Origin: Luteibacter mycovicinus
GTDB lineage: Bacteria; Pseudomonadota; Gammaproteobacteria; Xanthomonadales; Rhodanobacteraceae
NCBI RefSeq assembly: GCF_000745235.1
Contig: NZ_JQNL01000001.1
Location: 434,001-498,000, forward strand
DNA: 64,000 nt
Direction of reading: 5' to 3'
Both the position numbers and the translations under genes were made by a program. The notes under the pieces are model-generated. The model was given only the letters and a program-made list of their open reading frames with translations, was not told the DNA's origin and did no database searches. Shown piece by piece: positions 42,717-52,921 of this stretch (position 1 is the first letter of the stretch; the number at the start of each line of letters is the position of its first letter).

Positions 42717-45314
42717 TCAACGACCTACGGGGTAAATGGGTGCAACGACGGTGCCCACCGGCAGATTAGCACCGTAAGCATTTGCCTGTGCCCTGCTGAT
42801 GTAGCCCCATCCGGTCTTGAGGTCATAGACGGCAATGGGCGCCGCCTTGGGACCCAGGACCACATCCGCCCTCGACGAGTCGGGATACCCATATCGGACC
42901 TCGATGTGATCGTAGTAGCTGACCTCGGTGTGATACAGCGACTGCGGGCACTGCGCATCGACGAGCCGCTTGAACTCGCTGTGAATAAGCGTACCGCGAA
43001 TCCATGGCAGGCGGCACAGACCCGTGCATGACTTGTCGACCGTGTTAGCGGCTTGCGTGGCCAGCTTCGTCAAGAGTTCCTCTGCCGCCAGCATTTGAGG
43101 CGTGGGAGCTACCCGTTGATACTCGTATTTTTCGCCGGCGAGCCCGAGCGAGTCCACTGCGCCCAACGGATTGGAGTCAGTGTAAGCATAGGTGCTGATT
43201 CCGCCCATTAGCCCGATGGGGTCGCTCTGCAGATACCGGCCCGTCAACGCGTCGAAGTACCGATACCCGTTATAAACGTTGCCCGACTCGCGGTCGAAAT
43301 ACTGGCCCGCGAACCGCAGATTCAGCACATAACCGCTGGTCGAGGTCGGCCCCTGCTCACCAAACGGATTGCCCTGGTAGGCCCACGACCACACCAAGGC
43401 GCCGGTGGCGTTGGTGACCGCGCGGGGCGTGTTCAGGCCATCGGCATGCACGAAGGCCACGGTGGTGCCGTCGACCACCGCCACCGGAGTGTCATCCATC
43501 CACACATAGTCGCGCGAGGCCGCACCGTATTCGCCCAGCAACCCACTGGGACCATACGCAAAGCGGGTGGTGGCGGAACCGACCGTTTTGGCAACCCGAT
43601 GCGCCGAGGCGTCGTAGGCATAGGTCGCCACCGTCGTGCCGCCCTGCTGCAAGACGGTCAACTGCCCGCGTCCGTTGTATCCATACCCCCAGGAGGTGCC
43701 GGCACTGGCGTTGCCGGTCGTAGAGCCGTTGGCATCATAGGTGCGCGAGCCGGTGCCGATGCTGGTCAACCAATGGGTGCCAGCCTGGTAGCCATAGGCA
43801 CCCGTGGCCAAGCCCGGTGCGGTTTTGGTCAGGCGATCACCGGTCTTTGAGTAGGTGTAAGCCTCCACCACCGCACCGCTGGCGCTCTTGAAGCCCGTCA
43901 GGCGATACAGCGCATCGTAGCTGTAGGTCTCAACGGCCGGAGTCGCCCCCGGCGTGCTACCCAAGGCCACAATGTTACCCACCGCATCCCGTGCCACGTG
44001 GAGATTGAGCGCGGGGCTGGTGATGTCAATGGAGCGATAATTGGCATCGTACGTGCGGGTGACGGTCTGGCCATTGCCCAGGGTGTAGCTGGCGATGGGT
44101 CCGAAGGGCAAATAGGTTGCCGCGCGGACCACGGTGCTTCCCGCACCCTTGGCCGGCGTGATGGTGACCGTGGTGATCTGCCCGGCCGCGTCGCGCGCGT
44201 ATTCCGTCACCAAGCCGCTGGGTGACGCGACCGCCGCCAGACGGCCGGCCTTGGTGTAGACATAGTCGGTGCTGTCAGTGACCGCGCCTTGCGTCTGGCG
44301 CTGCTCGGTGACGCGCCCTTGGTTGTCATAGCAGTACACGGTTGTCACAACGCTTTCCACCACGCGGGTCAACCGACCGGCTGGGAAGGAATTGGCGCAC
44401 CCGGTGACGCTGTTGGCCTCGTCGTAATGGAACGCCGCATTGAGCTTGGTGTCGGTGTAGCTGACGGCGGTGCGGCGGCCGAGCGCATCGAAGGCTTGTG
44501 TCGCGACTGTGGCCTTGGCGTCGGTCTGCGTCAGCGGATTGCCCGCCGCGTCGAAGGTGGACGCCTGCGTGCCCGTGTCGGGGCTGACCTGGCCGGTGGC
44601 ATTGCTCAGGCCGTCGAGGCTGTAGCTCGTCACCAAGCCGTCGGGGTCGGTAACGGACTTCAGTTGATCCAGCGCGTCCAAGGTGAACACGCTGGTGGTG
44701 GCTTTGGTCGCCGCATTGGTGCCGTTGGCATCGGCGACGCTGGTGACCAGGCGGTCCAGCACATCGAAAGTATTGTTCTGCACCGTGCCGAGCGCATCCT
44801 TGGCCGACACCAAGTTGCCGTTCGCGTCGTAGCTGCCGCTCGCGGTGGCGTCGAAGACCACATGGCCGAGCCCATCGGTCACACTGACCAGTTGGCCGCG
44901 TGTGTTGTATTTGCGAGATACGCTGCGCCGAGATAGGCCTTCGGCGTCGAAGGTCTCTTCTTTGATGCGATTGCCCGAAGCGTCGAGCGTGTAATGAATG
45001 TGCTCGCCCAGTCCATTGGCCATATCGACCAAACGGTGTGCGTCGTCGTAGCTGTAGGTGATCGCCACCCCATCGGGGTCCGTTACCGACTTGAGCGCAC
45101 CCACGGCGTCATAGGTCAGGGTGGTCGTGGCGTCCCCGGCTGCGGGCACCCCGGTTGCATTGGCGCGCACCGTGCGGCTGGCCAACCACCCACGGGTGGT
45201 GTAGGTCACATCGGTGATGACGCCATTGGCATCCTTTTGGCGCACCGGCCGCCCGTGGCGATCGTAGGCGAGCGTGGCGGTGATGTGGCCCGCCGCGTCC
45301 GTGATTTGCGCCAC
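42717..45314 (-). CDS. rhs: RHS protein, C-terminal part with PD-(D/E)xK-like toxin domain (module 1)
   Basis: 865 codons of YD/RHS repeats (many GYDANG- and TYSYDALYRLTG-like units) end at the core closure DPIGLMGGISTYAYTDSNPLG. A variable tip of about 140 residues follows. The tip contains TLIHSEFKRL, SRADVVLGPK and VYDLKTGWGY; the Asp and DxK spacing fits a PD-(D/E)xK nuclease. The reading frame is cut at 45314 by the IS element and continues beyond it at 46506, so the original gene is split. The N-terminus with secretion signals is missing, so the toxin tip is probably not expressed as a full RHS. It shares its core with module 2. Confidence 0.75.
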   Translation of the reverse strand: MAQITDAAGHITATLAYDRHGRPVRQKDANGVITDVTYTTRGWLASRTVRANATGVPAAGDATTTLTYDAVGALKSVTDPDGVAITYSYDDAHRLVDMANGLGEHIHYTLDASGNRIKEETFDAEGLSRRSVSRKYNTRGQLVSVTDGLGHVVFDATASGSYDANGNLVSAKDALGTVQNNTFDVLDRLVTSVADANGTNAATKATTSVFTLDALDQLKSVTDPDGLVTSYSLDGLSNATGQVSPDTGTQASTFDAAGNPLTQTDAKATVATQAFDALGRRTAVSYTDTKLNAAFHYDEANSVTGCANSFPAGRLTRVVESVVTTVYCYDNQGRVTEQRQTQGAVTDSTDYVYTKAGRLAAVASPSGLVTEYARDAAGQITTVTITPAKGAGSTVVRAATYLPFGPIASYTLGNGQTVTRTYDANYRSIDITSPALNLHVARDAVGNIVALGSTPGATPAVETYSYDALYRLTGFKSASGAVVEAYTYSKTGDRLTKTAPGLATGAYGYQAGTHWLTSIGTGSRTYDANGSTTGNASAGTSWGYGYNGRGQLTVLQQGGTTVATYAYDASAHRVAKTVGSATTRFAYGPSGLLGEYGAASRDYVWMDDTPVAVVDGTTVAFVHADGLNTPRAVTNATGALVWSWAYQGNPFGEQGPTSTSGYVLNLRFAGQYFDRESGNVYNGYRYFDALTGRYLQSDPIGLMGGISTYAYTDSNPLGAVDSLGLAGEKYEYQRVAPTPQMLAAEELLTKLATQAANTVDKSCTGLCRLPWIRGTLIHSEFKRLVDAQCPQSLYHTEVSYYDHIEVRYGYPDSSRADVVLGPKAAPIAVYDLKTGWGYISRAQANAYGANLPVGTVVAPIYPVGR

Positions 45315-45358
45315 CGACGTCCCCCCGCCTTCAGTAGCGGTCCGGTTTGAGTCCGGAA

Positions 45359-46176
45359 TTACTGTAACTGTTTTGCATAGGCGGCGGGCGTCAGTCCGCC
45401 CAGTGCTTTTTTCGGTCGCTCCTCGTTGTATTCACGGCGCCAGTTTTCGATTTCTGTGCGGCGTGCAGAAGGCTGGGAAACCAGTGCTCGTTGAGGCATT
45501 CATCGCGTCGCCGTCCGTTGAACGATTCGATGTAGGCATTCTGGTTCGGCTTGCCGGGCTCGATAAGCCTCAATTGCACGCCACGGTCGTGAGCCCAGGC
45601 GACCATCGCCTTGCCACAGAACTCCTTTCCGTTATCGCTACGAATTACCCTGGGTAGGCCGCGCGTGACGGCTAGGCGATCCATGACGCGCGTCACGCCG
45701 ATGCCCGAGATGGCTCGTTCGATTTCTATGGCGACAGCCTCATGCGTCGCGTCGTCGACGATCGTCAGACATTTGATGACGCGGCCCTCGGCGGTGCGGT
45801 CAAACACGAAATCAATCGACCAAACCTCGTTCGCAGCCGCCGGGCGAAGCAGCGGCTGCCTTTCGGCCGGCGGGACTTTCTTTCGCTTGCGCCGCCGCAC
45901 CTGGAGGCTGGCCTCCTGATACAGGCGCTCGACCCGCTTGTAATTCACTGCGTGTCCGGCCTGGCGAAGCTTCAAATAGATCATGCCCACGCCATAGCGT
46001 TTATGGCGATTCGCCAGCGCGAAGATCATCTCGCGGAGTTCGACGTTACGGTCCGGGCGCGGCTCGTAGCGGTAGGCGCTTGCGCTCATGTCGGCAATCG
46101 CCAGCGAACGGCGCTCGCTCAACTCTCGGCCGACAAGATAGCGCACCAGCTCACGCCGATCCGGTGCGCTCACCAT
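45359..46176 (-). pseudogene. IS3-family transposase OrfB, frameshifted near its end
   Basis: The DDE integrase-type transposase has HTH_21 and rve segments: [23 protein letters not shown] with the first Asp, RSDNGKEF with the second, and [14 protein letters not shown] with the Glu. Continuous reading stops at 45391 with an aberrant end ([12 protein letters not shown]). One base earlier or later in frame, the expected [17 protein letters not shown] and a terminus at 45359 appear. A single base was therefore lost near 45470, either a true inactivating mutation or a sequencing error. Confidence 0.8.
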
Positions 46177-46439
46177 TTTTTTCGCAGGGCATCCTTGATG
46201 ACCTCATTTTCCAGAAGCTGCTCGGCCAGCAGCTTCTTCAGCCGGCCGTTCTCAGTCTCCAGGTCCTTCAGTCGCTTGGCCTCCGGCACGCTCATACCGC
46301 CGAACTTGCTTCGCCACAGGTAGTAGGAGGCTTCACTGAAGCCGTGCTTGCGACACAGGTCTTTGACCGCCATGCCGGCCTCGACCTCGCGTAGGAAGCC
46401 GATGATCTGTTCTTCGGAAAAGCGTTTCTTCACATCCAA
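46170..46439 (-). CDS. IS3-family transposase OrfA
   Basis: An 89-residue helix-turn-helix protein ([38 protein letters not shown]) with a leucine-zipper-like end ([18 protein letters not shown]). Its end overlaps orfB at an A7 run on the minus strand (46176-46182), the slippery site used for -1 frameshifting to make OrfAB transposase. Confidence 0.92.
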   Translation of the reverse strand: MDVKKRFSEEQIIGFLREVEAGMAVKDLCRKHGFSEASYYLWRSKFGGMSVPEAKRLKDLETENGRLKKLLAEQLLENEVIKDALRKKW

Positions 46440-46505
46440 TCTCCTTCTCGTGGGGGATTGGACTCGAAACCGGGCCGCTACTCAAATCTGGGGGGACGTC
46501 GCCAC

Positions 46506-47484
46506 GTCACCGGCGCGGTGGCAGGCGCCATCCACGGTACCACAGCCGCTTTCATCGGTTGTGGGGAAATAGCCGTACTGGGTCGGATCGGTGACATCGG
46601 TGCGCGGGCCATCCACGCTGAGCAACAGACCGACCTGGGGGCACTGCGTGCCGTCCACCGCATCGCAGTAGCTATACCGGGTCTGGCGGATGCCCTTGGG
46701 CGCGTGCGCTTGGCTGCCGCACGCGTAGGTCACCGTCACGGCGGGGTTCACCGCGCATTCGGCAGTCACTTGCCCGCGGGCGTTGTAGGCCCATGTGCTT
46801 TTGGCAACCACAATGCCCTTGGCGTTGGCCGTCGCGCGGATCAACGGCACGCGGTGCACCGCATCCCACGTGGAGCTGGTGGTCCGCTGCGCATCCGTGC
46901 CGGACGCCTCAACCTGGCGGGTCAGCAATCCATTGGCGTCATAGGTGGTGGTGGTAACGGTGCCCTTGTAATCCGTGGTCGTGGCCGGGTAGCCATTGGC
47001 GTCGTAAGTGATCGCCTTATCGGTCTGGTTGCACTGATTCCCGCAATAGGTGCTCGTGCCGCTGGATTTGAGCGTCTGGGCACCATCATCGGCAAACCCC
47101 AGGGTGACCACCAGGCCAAGCGGCGTGGTGAGGTCGGCCGGCGTGCCGCCGTTCTGATAGTAATTGGCGTAGCTCAGCGTGATTTTGTCGGCGCCGCCGG
47201 CAAACTGATTGCTGATGGCGCGGTTGTATTCATTGAAAGTCGTCGTCTCGTAACGCACGCCCTTCTCGTCGATGATGCCCGTCAGCTCGCTGGGATAACT
47301 GGTCGGAGAGGCGGCGTAGGCGGCTTCGGCGTACAGATACTGACGACTGTTGCCGTCGGCGAAGGTCACCTTAGCGAGGTTGCCGCTGTCGGCATAGGCA
47401 TACACGGCGGTCTGGCCAGCCGGGTCGATGACTTGACTCAGCCGGCTCTTGGCGTCGTAGCGCAGGTTGAGCACGCGCCCTTGC
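46506..47484 (-). pseudogene. rhs: RHS module 1, upstream fragment (N-truncated)
   Basis: An in-frame stretch of RHS repeats from GRVLNLRYDAKSRLSQVID to ESGCGTVDGACHRAGDV continues, across the IS element, into 45314. The segment 46914-47484 is identical at every base to 51698-52268 in RHS module 2. Upstream of 47484 the similarity stops abruptly and no RHS N-terminus follows, so this is a partial gene copy. Confidence 0.85.
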
Positions 47485-48032
47485 ATATACCGGTCGGAAT
47501 CGCCCGACGGTCTGAAACAGAGCGACCACCATAATGGTTTACGCGTCATCCGCGTGACGAGCGACACACATTCCAAATAAAGCGTCGACTGCGTCCGCTT
47601 CCACAGAGGTCGTTGACGGGCACCGGGGCTTGTCCGGGGGCGACACCGACCAGCGGGGCCTGCGTGACCCCGACGATGCCGGCCAGCGCTGACCATCACC
47701 CCGAACGGCGAGACTTTCTTGGCAGGACCGGCAGCGGTCCTGCGCTTCACCACGATGAGCTATTCGGCCGTAGCGGTCGCCCCGCGCACCAGCGCCAGCA
47801 CCGCGAGCAGTTGCCGGCGCTGATACGGCTTGGACAGGAAGACCGCGCCCGGTGGCACCCGGACCGCATCGTCCCGGTATCGGCCGGAGTGGATATTCTG
47901 GCTGGCCCTAAGCATGGTTCCGGAAATCAATGCTTATCGGAATGAAAATGCCCGTCGCCTCGCGTGACTTGCAGCACATGTTGTACAGCCACGAGCCCGA
48001 GGGCGGCAAAGCCCCGAACCCGCATCGACCCA
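47485..48032. other. Junction region between the two RHS modules
   Basis: About 550 bp without an intact gene. It starts at the RHS breakpoint and includes a receiver-domain fragment (see 47760-47910). The remainder shows no supported feature. Confidence 0.5.
47760..47910 (-). pseudogene. Response-regulator receiver fragment
   Basis: On the minus strand about 48 codons ending at a TAG at 47760-47762 read VPPGAVFLSKPYQRRQLLAV, like the C-terminal end of CheY-like receivers in hybrid kinases (the conserved Lys-Pro followed by an amphipathic helix). Nothing upstream continues the domain, so it is a gene remnant. Confidence 0.5.
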
Positions 48033-48578
48033 CTAAGCCTCGGGCGCCTTGAGCGAAAGCTCTCGCGGTGCATCCAACCGTTGAGTGAGATTCCACCCCG
48101 CTTGCAACGCTTCAAACGCCTGGGGCCCCACCCACGCATAGTCCACGCGTCGGAAGTGCTTCTTCAGCGCGGTCGTGGCACGGCGATACAAGGTCTTGGA
48201 GCGGTCCGTGAGTCCCATCGTCGCGAAGCGACCATAAATGATGGCATTCCCATCGAACGCGCCGGACGGAGAAAAACTGACGCTGGTCGGATTGACTCCT
48301 TCGAAGACGCCGTAACGCTCGAAGTCAGGGAACACCTTGTGCTCGAATCCGACGGCTTCTTCCGCGTCGAGCATCAGATACGAGGCGCCTCCCAGCCAAT
48401 CGGGCGCCGCCGCACGGCCCAAGTCCGGAATGTCTTGATAGCTTCGATAAATGGGGAAATCGAGCGCAGGACCAAAACCGACACGCACATATTTCAACGG
48501 CTCTCCCTTCCGGTGTTCGAGGACATCCAGCACCGGAAGCAGATCGTGGTCCATCGCATAAAAGTGAAGCTGACTCAT
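48033..48578 (-). CDS. Putative immunity protein of RHS module 2
   Basis: A 181-residue protein starting MSQLHFYAMDHDLLPVLD. Its start overlaps the RHS stop codon as ATGA (48575-48578), so it is translationally coupled to the toxin gene. It resembles proteins found beside RHS tips, with WVGPQAFEALQAGW near the C-terminus. No catalytic motif is visible. Assigned as immunity protein by position and coupling. Confidence 0.72.
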   Translation of the reverse strand: MSQLHFYAMDHDLLPVLDVLEHRKGEPLKYVRVGFGPALDFPIYRSYQDIPDLGRAAAPDWLGGASYLMLDAEEAVGFEHKVFPDFERYGVFEGVNPTSVSFSPSGAFDGNAIIYGRFATMGLTDRSKTLYRRATTALKKHFRRVDYAWVGPQAFEALQAGWNLTQRLDAPRELSLKAPEA

Positions 48579-51500
48579 CGCTTAGGAACCAAAATGAGGA
48601 CATCGCTCGGGGCTGCTTGCCGAATCGCGTCTGCTGCTGCGGCTTCGCCACGGGTCGGGGTAACCCCGTCAGCGTAGGTCGAGACGGTCTGCACACGCAA
48701 GCGCACAGGATTTGCTCCGGGCTGATTGTATTCCATCGTCATGTCCGCGTAGCGGCCACCGTTGGCGGTGGGAATGTATTCCTCAGGACCATATCCTGCC
48801 CCAGCAACCGGCGTGAACCCAAGCCCCTCCAGCTCCAATCGCAAGTCAACATTCTGCGCCCGCGTCGCCGCCCCACCCCAACGCCCACCGCTGCCGTTCA
48901 AGTAGCGCTGTTGATACTCGAAGCGACGCTGCGCCTCGCTTTCACCTGGCTTGTTTTCGCGGAACTCCGGCTCACTGCCGCACTCGCCGTTGCGCATCTC
49001 GTAGTCGAAATTGGCGCGAGCCAGGGACATGCCGGCCATGTTCGGTCCCTGACGCGGGGCCAGGAACTCCATGAACCGTTCGCGCTCCAACTCGTCTTCG
49101 TCGCGCGCTTCTTCTTCCAGGCCTGATGGGTCAACCGCGTGATTGGGGTTGCCGCTCACATAGGCGTAGGTCGAGGCACCCGCGCGGAGCCCCGCAGGGT
49201 CACTCTGAAGGTAGCGACCGGTCGCCGGGTCATAAGCGCGGTGCCCGTTGTGCACCAACTGGCTTTCGATATCGAAATACTGCCCTGGGAAGCGCAGATT
49301 GAACTTAAGCGTGCCCGTCGGCGCCGATTCCCCGAAGGGATTGGCCTTGACCGGCCACGCCCACTGCACGGTACCGGCTGCGTTGGTCAGCGCCCTCGGC
49401 GTGTCGTGGGCATCTGCATGCACATACCACACCGCTCCATCGTCCACCGCGCCGACTGGCGTGGTGCCCAGCCAGATGTAGTCCCGGCGCGTGGCGCCCA
49501 ACTCGGCGAGCAAGCGACCTTCGGCGGCGTAGGCAAAACGGGTGGTGGCCGAACCGACCACCTTTGCGACGCGCTGGTCCAGCGCGTTGTACACGTACGT
49601 CGCCACGGTGCCGCCACCCTGCTGCACCACCGTCATTTGTCCACGGCCGTTGTACCCGTAGCCCCAGGCCATGCCAGCACTCGCGTTGCCGGTCGTCGAC
49701 CCATTGGCATCGTAGGTGCGTGACCCGGTGCCGATGCTGGTCAGCCAATGGCTGTTGGCCTGATAGCCGTATGCACCGGTTGCCAGTCCAGGTGCTGATT
49801 TGGTCAACCTATCACCGGTGCGGTTGTAGGTGTAGGCCTCCACCGCCTTGCCGCTGGCATCGTTCACCGAGGTGAGGCGGTACAGAGGGTCGTAGGTGTA
49901 AGTTTCCGCTGCCGGGTTGGCACCGGCCACGTCGCCCAGCGCAGTCACATCGCCCGAGGCATTGCGTGCCCAATGGATGGAGAGAACGGGGCTGGTGACA
50001 TCGCTTGCCTGATAGTTCGCATCGTAACTGCGGCTGACCACTTGGCCGCTGCCCAAGGTGTAAGCGGTCAAAGGCCCGAATGGCATGTAGGTCGCGCTGT
50101 TGACGACGACCGTCGCCGCACCCTTGGCCGGGGTCACCGTCACTTTGATGGGCTGGCCTGCGGCATCGCGGGCGTACTCGGTCACCAAGCCGGTCGGACT
50201 GGCGACCGCCGCCACGCGCCCGGCCTTGGTGTAAACATAATCCGTGATGTCGGTGACCGTTCCTTGTGTTTGCCGCTGCTCGGTCAAGCGACCCTGGTTG
50301 TCGTAGCAATACACCGTGGTGACGGCTGCTTCCACCAAGCGCGTCAGACGACCCACCGGGAACGAGTTGACACAGCCCGTGACGCTGTTGGCCTCGTCAT
50401 AATGCAGGGCCACATTGAGCTGCGTGTCGGCATAGACCGCAGAGGTTTTCCGCCCCAGCGCGTCAAACCCCTGAGTGACGACGGTGCCCTTGGCATCCGC
50501 ATGCGTTAGAGGATTGCCCGCAGCATCGAAGGTTCCGGTTTGCGTGCCGGAATCGGGACTGGTCACGCCCGTCGCGTTCTGTAGCCCGTCGAACGCGTAA
50601 GTCGTCGTGAGGCCATTGGGGTCAGCCACGGACTCGAGGTGGTCAAGCGCATCGAACGTAAACACCGTCGAAGTGGTTTTTGTGTTTGCATCTGCGCCGT
50701 TCGCGTTGGCAACACTGGTCACCAAGCGGTTCAGTGCATCGTAGGTGTCGTTGCGCGCGATGCCCAACCCGTCCTTCGCCGCGGCCAAGTTGCCGTTCGC
50801 GTCGTAGCTGCCGCTCGCGGTGGCATCGAAAACCACATGACCGAGCCCATCGGTCACGCTGAGCAGCTGGCCGCGCGTGTTGTATTTGCGAGACACGCTG
50901 CGCCGCGATACGCCCTTGGCATCGAACGTCTCTTCCTTCAGGCGATTGCCCGAAGCATCGAGCGTGTAATGAATGTGCTCGCCCAAACCGTTGGCCATAT
51001 CAACCAAGCGGTGGGCATCGTCGTAGCTGTAGGTCACCGACACGCCATCGGGGTCAGTCACCGACTTGAGCGCACCCACGGCATCGTAGATCAGGGTGGT
51101 CGTGGCATCGCCGGTCGAGGCCGAGCCGTCCGCATTGGCACGCACTGTCCGACTGGCCAACCAGCCCCGCGGCGTGTAAGTCACATCGGTGATGACGCCA
51201 TTGGCATCCTTTTGGCGCACCGGCCGCCCCTGGCGGTCGTAAGCCAGGGTGGCGGTGACGTGCCCGGCCGCATCCGTGACCTGCGCCAGGTCACCCGCGC
51301 GGTGGCAAGCGCCACCCACGGTGGCACACCCGCTCTCATCGGTTGTGAGGAAATAGGCGTACTGGGTCAGATCGGTGACATCGGTGCGCGGGCCATCCAC
51401 GCTGAGCAACAGGCCTGCCTGTGGGCATTGCGTGCCATCCACGGCATCGCAATAGGTGTACCGGGTCTGGCGGATGCCCTTGGGCGCGTGCGCCTGGCTG

Positions 51501-52921
51501 CCGCAGGTGTAGGTCACCGTCACCGCAGGGTCCACGGCGCATTCTGCCGTCATTTGGCCACGCGCGTTGTACGACCAGCTGTTCTTGGATACCACGATGC
51601 CCTTGGCGTTCGAGACGGCCTGCGTCAGCGGTACGCGGTGCAGTACGTCCCAGGTGCTGCTGGTATTGCGCTGCGCATCCGTGCCGGACGCTTCGACCTG
51701 GCGGGTCAGCAATCCATTGGCGTCATAGGTGGTGGTGGTAACGGTGCCCTTGTAATCCGTGGTCGTGGCCGGGTAGCCATTGGCGTCGTAAGTGATCGCC
51801 TTATCGGTCTGGTTGCACTGATTCCCGCAATAGGTGCTCGTGCCGCTGGATTTGAGCGTCTGGGCACCATCATCGGCAAACCCCAGGGTGACCACCAGGC
51901 CAAGCGGCGTGGTGAGGTCGGCCGGCGTGCCGCCGTTCTGATAGTAATTGGCGTAGCTCAGCGTGATTTTGTCGGCGCCGCCGGCAAACTGATTGCTGAT
52001 GGCGCGGTTGTATTCATTGAAAGTCGTCGTCTCGTAACGCACGCCCTTCTCGTCGATGATGCCCGTCAGCTCGCTGGGATAACTGGTCGGAGAGGCGGCG
52101 TAGGCGGCTTCGGCGTACAGATACTGACGACTGTTGCCGTCGGCGAAGGTCACCTTAGCGAGGTTGCCGCTGTCGGCATAGGCATACACGGCGGTCTGGC
52201 CAGCCGGGTCGATGACTTGACTCAGCCGGCTCTTGGCGTCGTAGCGCAGGTTGAGCACGCGCCCTTGCGGGTCGGTCACGGCAATCAACAGGCCCGCAGC
52301 CGGCGCAATCGCCGGTGCGGTGGTGGCATCGCTGTAGGTCAGCGCGGTGACCCAGCCATTGTCATCGCTGATGGTCAGCAGGCGGCCGGTCGCGTCATAA
52401 CGCTCGGTCTCGTTGGTGGCCGCCAGGCGCAAGGTGTAGCCGGTCCGTACGCCTGTCGTTGCGTCCTTAGTCTCAGTCAGGGTCTCCGCCGCGTCGGTGT
52501 CGGCCTTCCACAGGCCATTGGCGCTGTAAAAGCGGACCATGGACCCGTCAGGGCGGCGGGCATACAGCTGACCGCCATCCGGGCCGCTGTTCGGCATCAG
52601 GTCCAGTCGACGGTCAAACGAGTGCCGCCACTTCGGGCCCATGGTGCTGGACGGGACGAAGCTGGACGAGTTGTAGAAACGGCGGAAGGTCAGCCAAGGC
52701 GACGAACTGACATCCGTGTCCTGGCGATATTCGTTGCCATTGGCCGCGCTGATGGGGTCACCAATCAGCGGCGTGCGGTGGTCGGTTCCCTCGTGCTTGA
52801 CCGTGCCGTTGCCGAAGCTACCCCCGCGGGCCCAGGGAGTCTTGTTTGCCACCGTTGCCTGCCGTGCACATCGTGCGGCACCCACCGGCATTCTTCGGCT
52901 GAAAGCCGCTGCCTGTGACAT
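48575..52921 (-). CDS. rhs: RHS repeat protein with C-terminal toxin tip (module 2), main reading frame
   Basis: A long RHS/YD-repeat protein. The frame includes GTDHRTPLIGDPISAANGNEY-like N-terminal core, more than 20 YD repeats and the closure DPAGLRAGASTYAYVSGNPNHAVDPSGL. A variable tip of about 170 residues follows, with a charged linker (EEEARDEDELERERF) and an end containing GRYADMTMEYN and TPTRGEAAAADAIRQ. The tip may be a nuclease-like domain, but no metal-binding motif is certain. The N-terminal signal peptide and first 150 residues lie in another frame (52818-53279), so the gene is split by a one-base shift. RHS proteins are encapsulated-toxin effectors in bacterial competition. Confidence 0.85.
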   Translation of the reverse strand: MSQAAAFSRRMPVGAARCARQATVANKTPWARGGSFGNGTVKHEGTDHRTPLIGDPISAANGNEYRQDTDVSSSPWLTFRRFYNSSSFVPSSTMGPKWRHSFDRRLDLMPNSGPDGGQLYARRPDGSMVRFYSANGLWKADTDAAETLTETKDATTGVRTGYTLRLAATNETERYDATGRLLTISDDNGWVTALTYSDATTAPAIAPAAGLLIAVTDPQGRVLNLRYDAKSRLSQVIDPAGQTAVYAYADSGNLAKVTFADGNSRQYLYAEAAYAASPTSYPSELTGIIDEKGVRYETTTFNEYNRAISNQFAGGADKITLSYANYYQNGGTPADLTTPLGLVVTLGFADDGAQTLKSSGTSTYCGNQCNQTDKAITYDANGYPATTTDYKGTVTTTTYDANGLLTRQVEASGTDAQRNTSSTWDVLHRVPLTQAVSNAKGIVVSKNSWSYNARGQMTAECAVDPAVTVTYTCGSQAHAPKGIRQTRYTYCDAVDGTQCPQAGLLLSVDGPRTDVTDLTQYAYFLTTDESGCATVGGACHRAGDLAQVTDAAGHVTATLAYDRQGRPVRQKDANGVITDVTYTPRGWLASRTVRANADGSASTGDATTTLIYDAVGALKSVTDPDGVSVTYSYDDAHRLVDMANGLGEHIHYTLDASGNRLKEETFDAKGVSRRSVSRKYNTRGQLLSVTDGLGHVVFDATASGSYDANGNLAAAKDGLGIARNDTYDALNRLVTSVANANGADANTKTTSTVFTFDALDHLESVADPNGLTTTYAFDGLQNATGVTSPDSGTQTGTFDAAGNPLTHADAKGTVVTQGFDALGRKTSAVYADTQLNVALHYDEANSVTGCVNSFPVGRLTRLVEAAVTTVYCYDNQGRLTEQRQTQGTVTDITDYVYTKAGRVAAVASPTGLVTEYARDAAGQPIKVTVTPAKGAATVVVNSATYMPFGPLTAYTLGSGQVVSRSYDANYQASDVTSPVLSIHWARNASGDVTALGDVAGANPAAETYTYDPLYRLTSVNDASGKAVEAYTYNRTGDRLTKSAPGLATGAYGYQANSHWLTSIGTGSRTYDANGSTTGNASAGMAWGYGYNGRGQMTVVQQGGGTVATYVYNALDQRVAKVVGSATTRFAYAAEGRLLAELGATRRDYIWLGTTPVGAVDDGAVWYVHADAHDTPRALTNAAGTVQWAWPVKANPFGESAPTGTLKFNLRFPGQYFDIESQLVHNGHRAYDPATGRYLQSDPAGLRAGASTYAYVSGNPNHAVDPSGLEEEARDEDELERERFMEFLAPRQGPNMAGMSLARANFDYEMRNGECGSEPEFRENKPGESEAQRRFEYQQRYLNGSGGRWGGAATRAQNVDLRLELEGLGFTPVAGAGYGPEEYIPTANGGRYADMTMEYNQPGANPVRLRVQTVSTYADGVTPTRGEAAAADAIRQAAPSDVLILVPKR

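Larger units (their letters stand above)
45315..46501 (-). mobile_element. IS3-family insertion sequence (IS407-like), 1187 bp
   Basis: Both ends read CGACGTCCCCCC inward and continue as imperfect inverted repeats (AGTAGCGG-CCGGTTT-AGTCC). The element is flanked by a 4-bp target duplication CCAC (45311-45314 and 46502-46505). Removing the element and one CCAC restores the RHS frame, as seen by comparison with RHS module 2. It encodes orfA and a frameshifted orfB. The 4-bp duplication fits the IS407 group of IS3. Confidence 0.88.

Noticed and set aside
50639..52918. A 759-codon open frame opposite RHS module 2
   Set aside because: Mirror of the RHS repeats; it shows Gly/Val/His-rich periodic sequence with no start signal.
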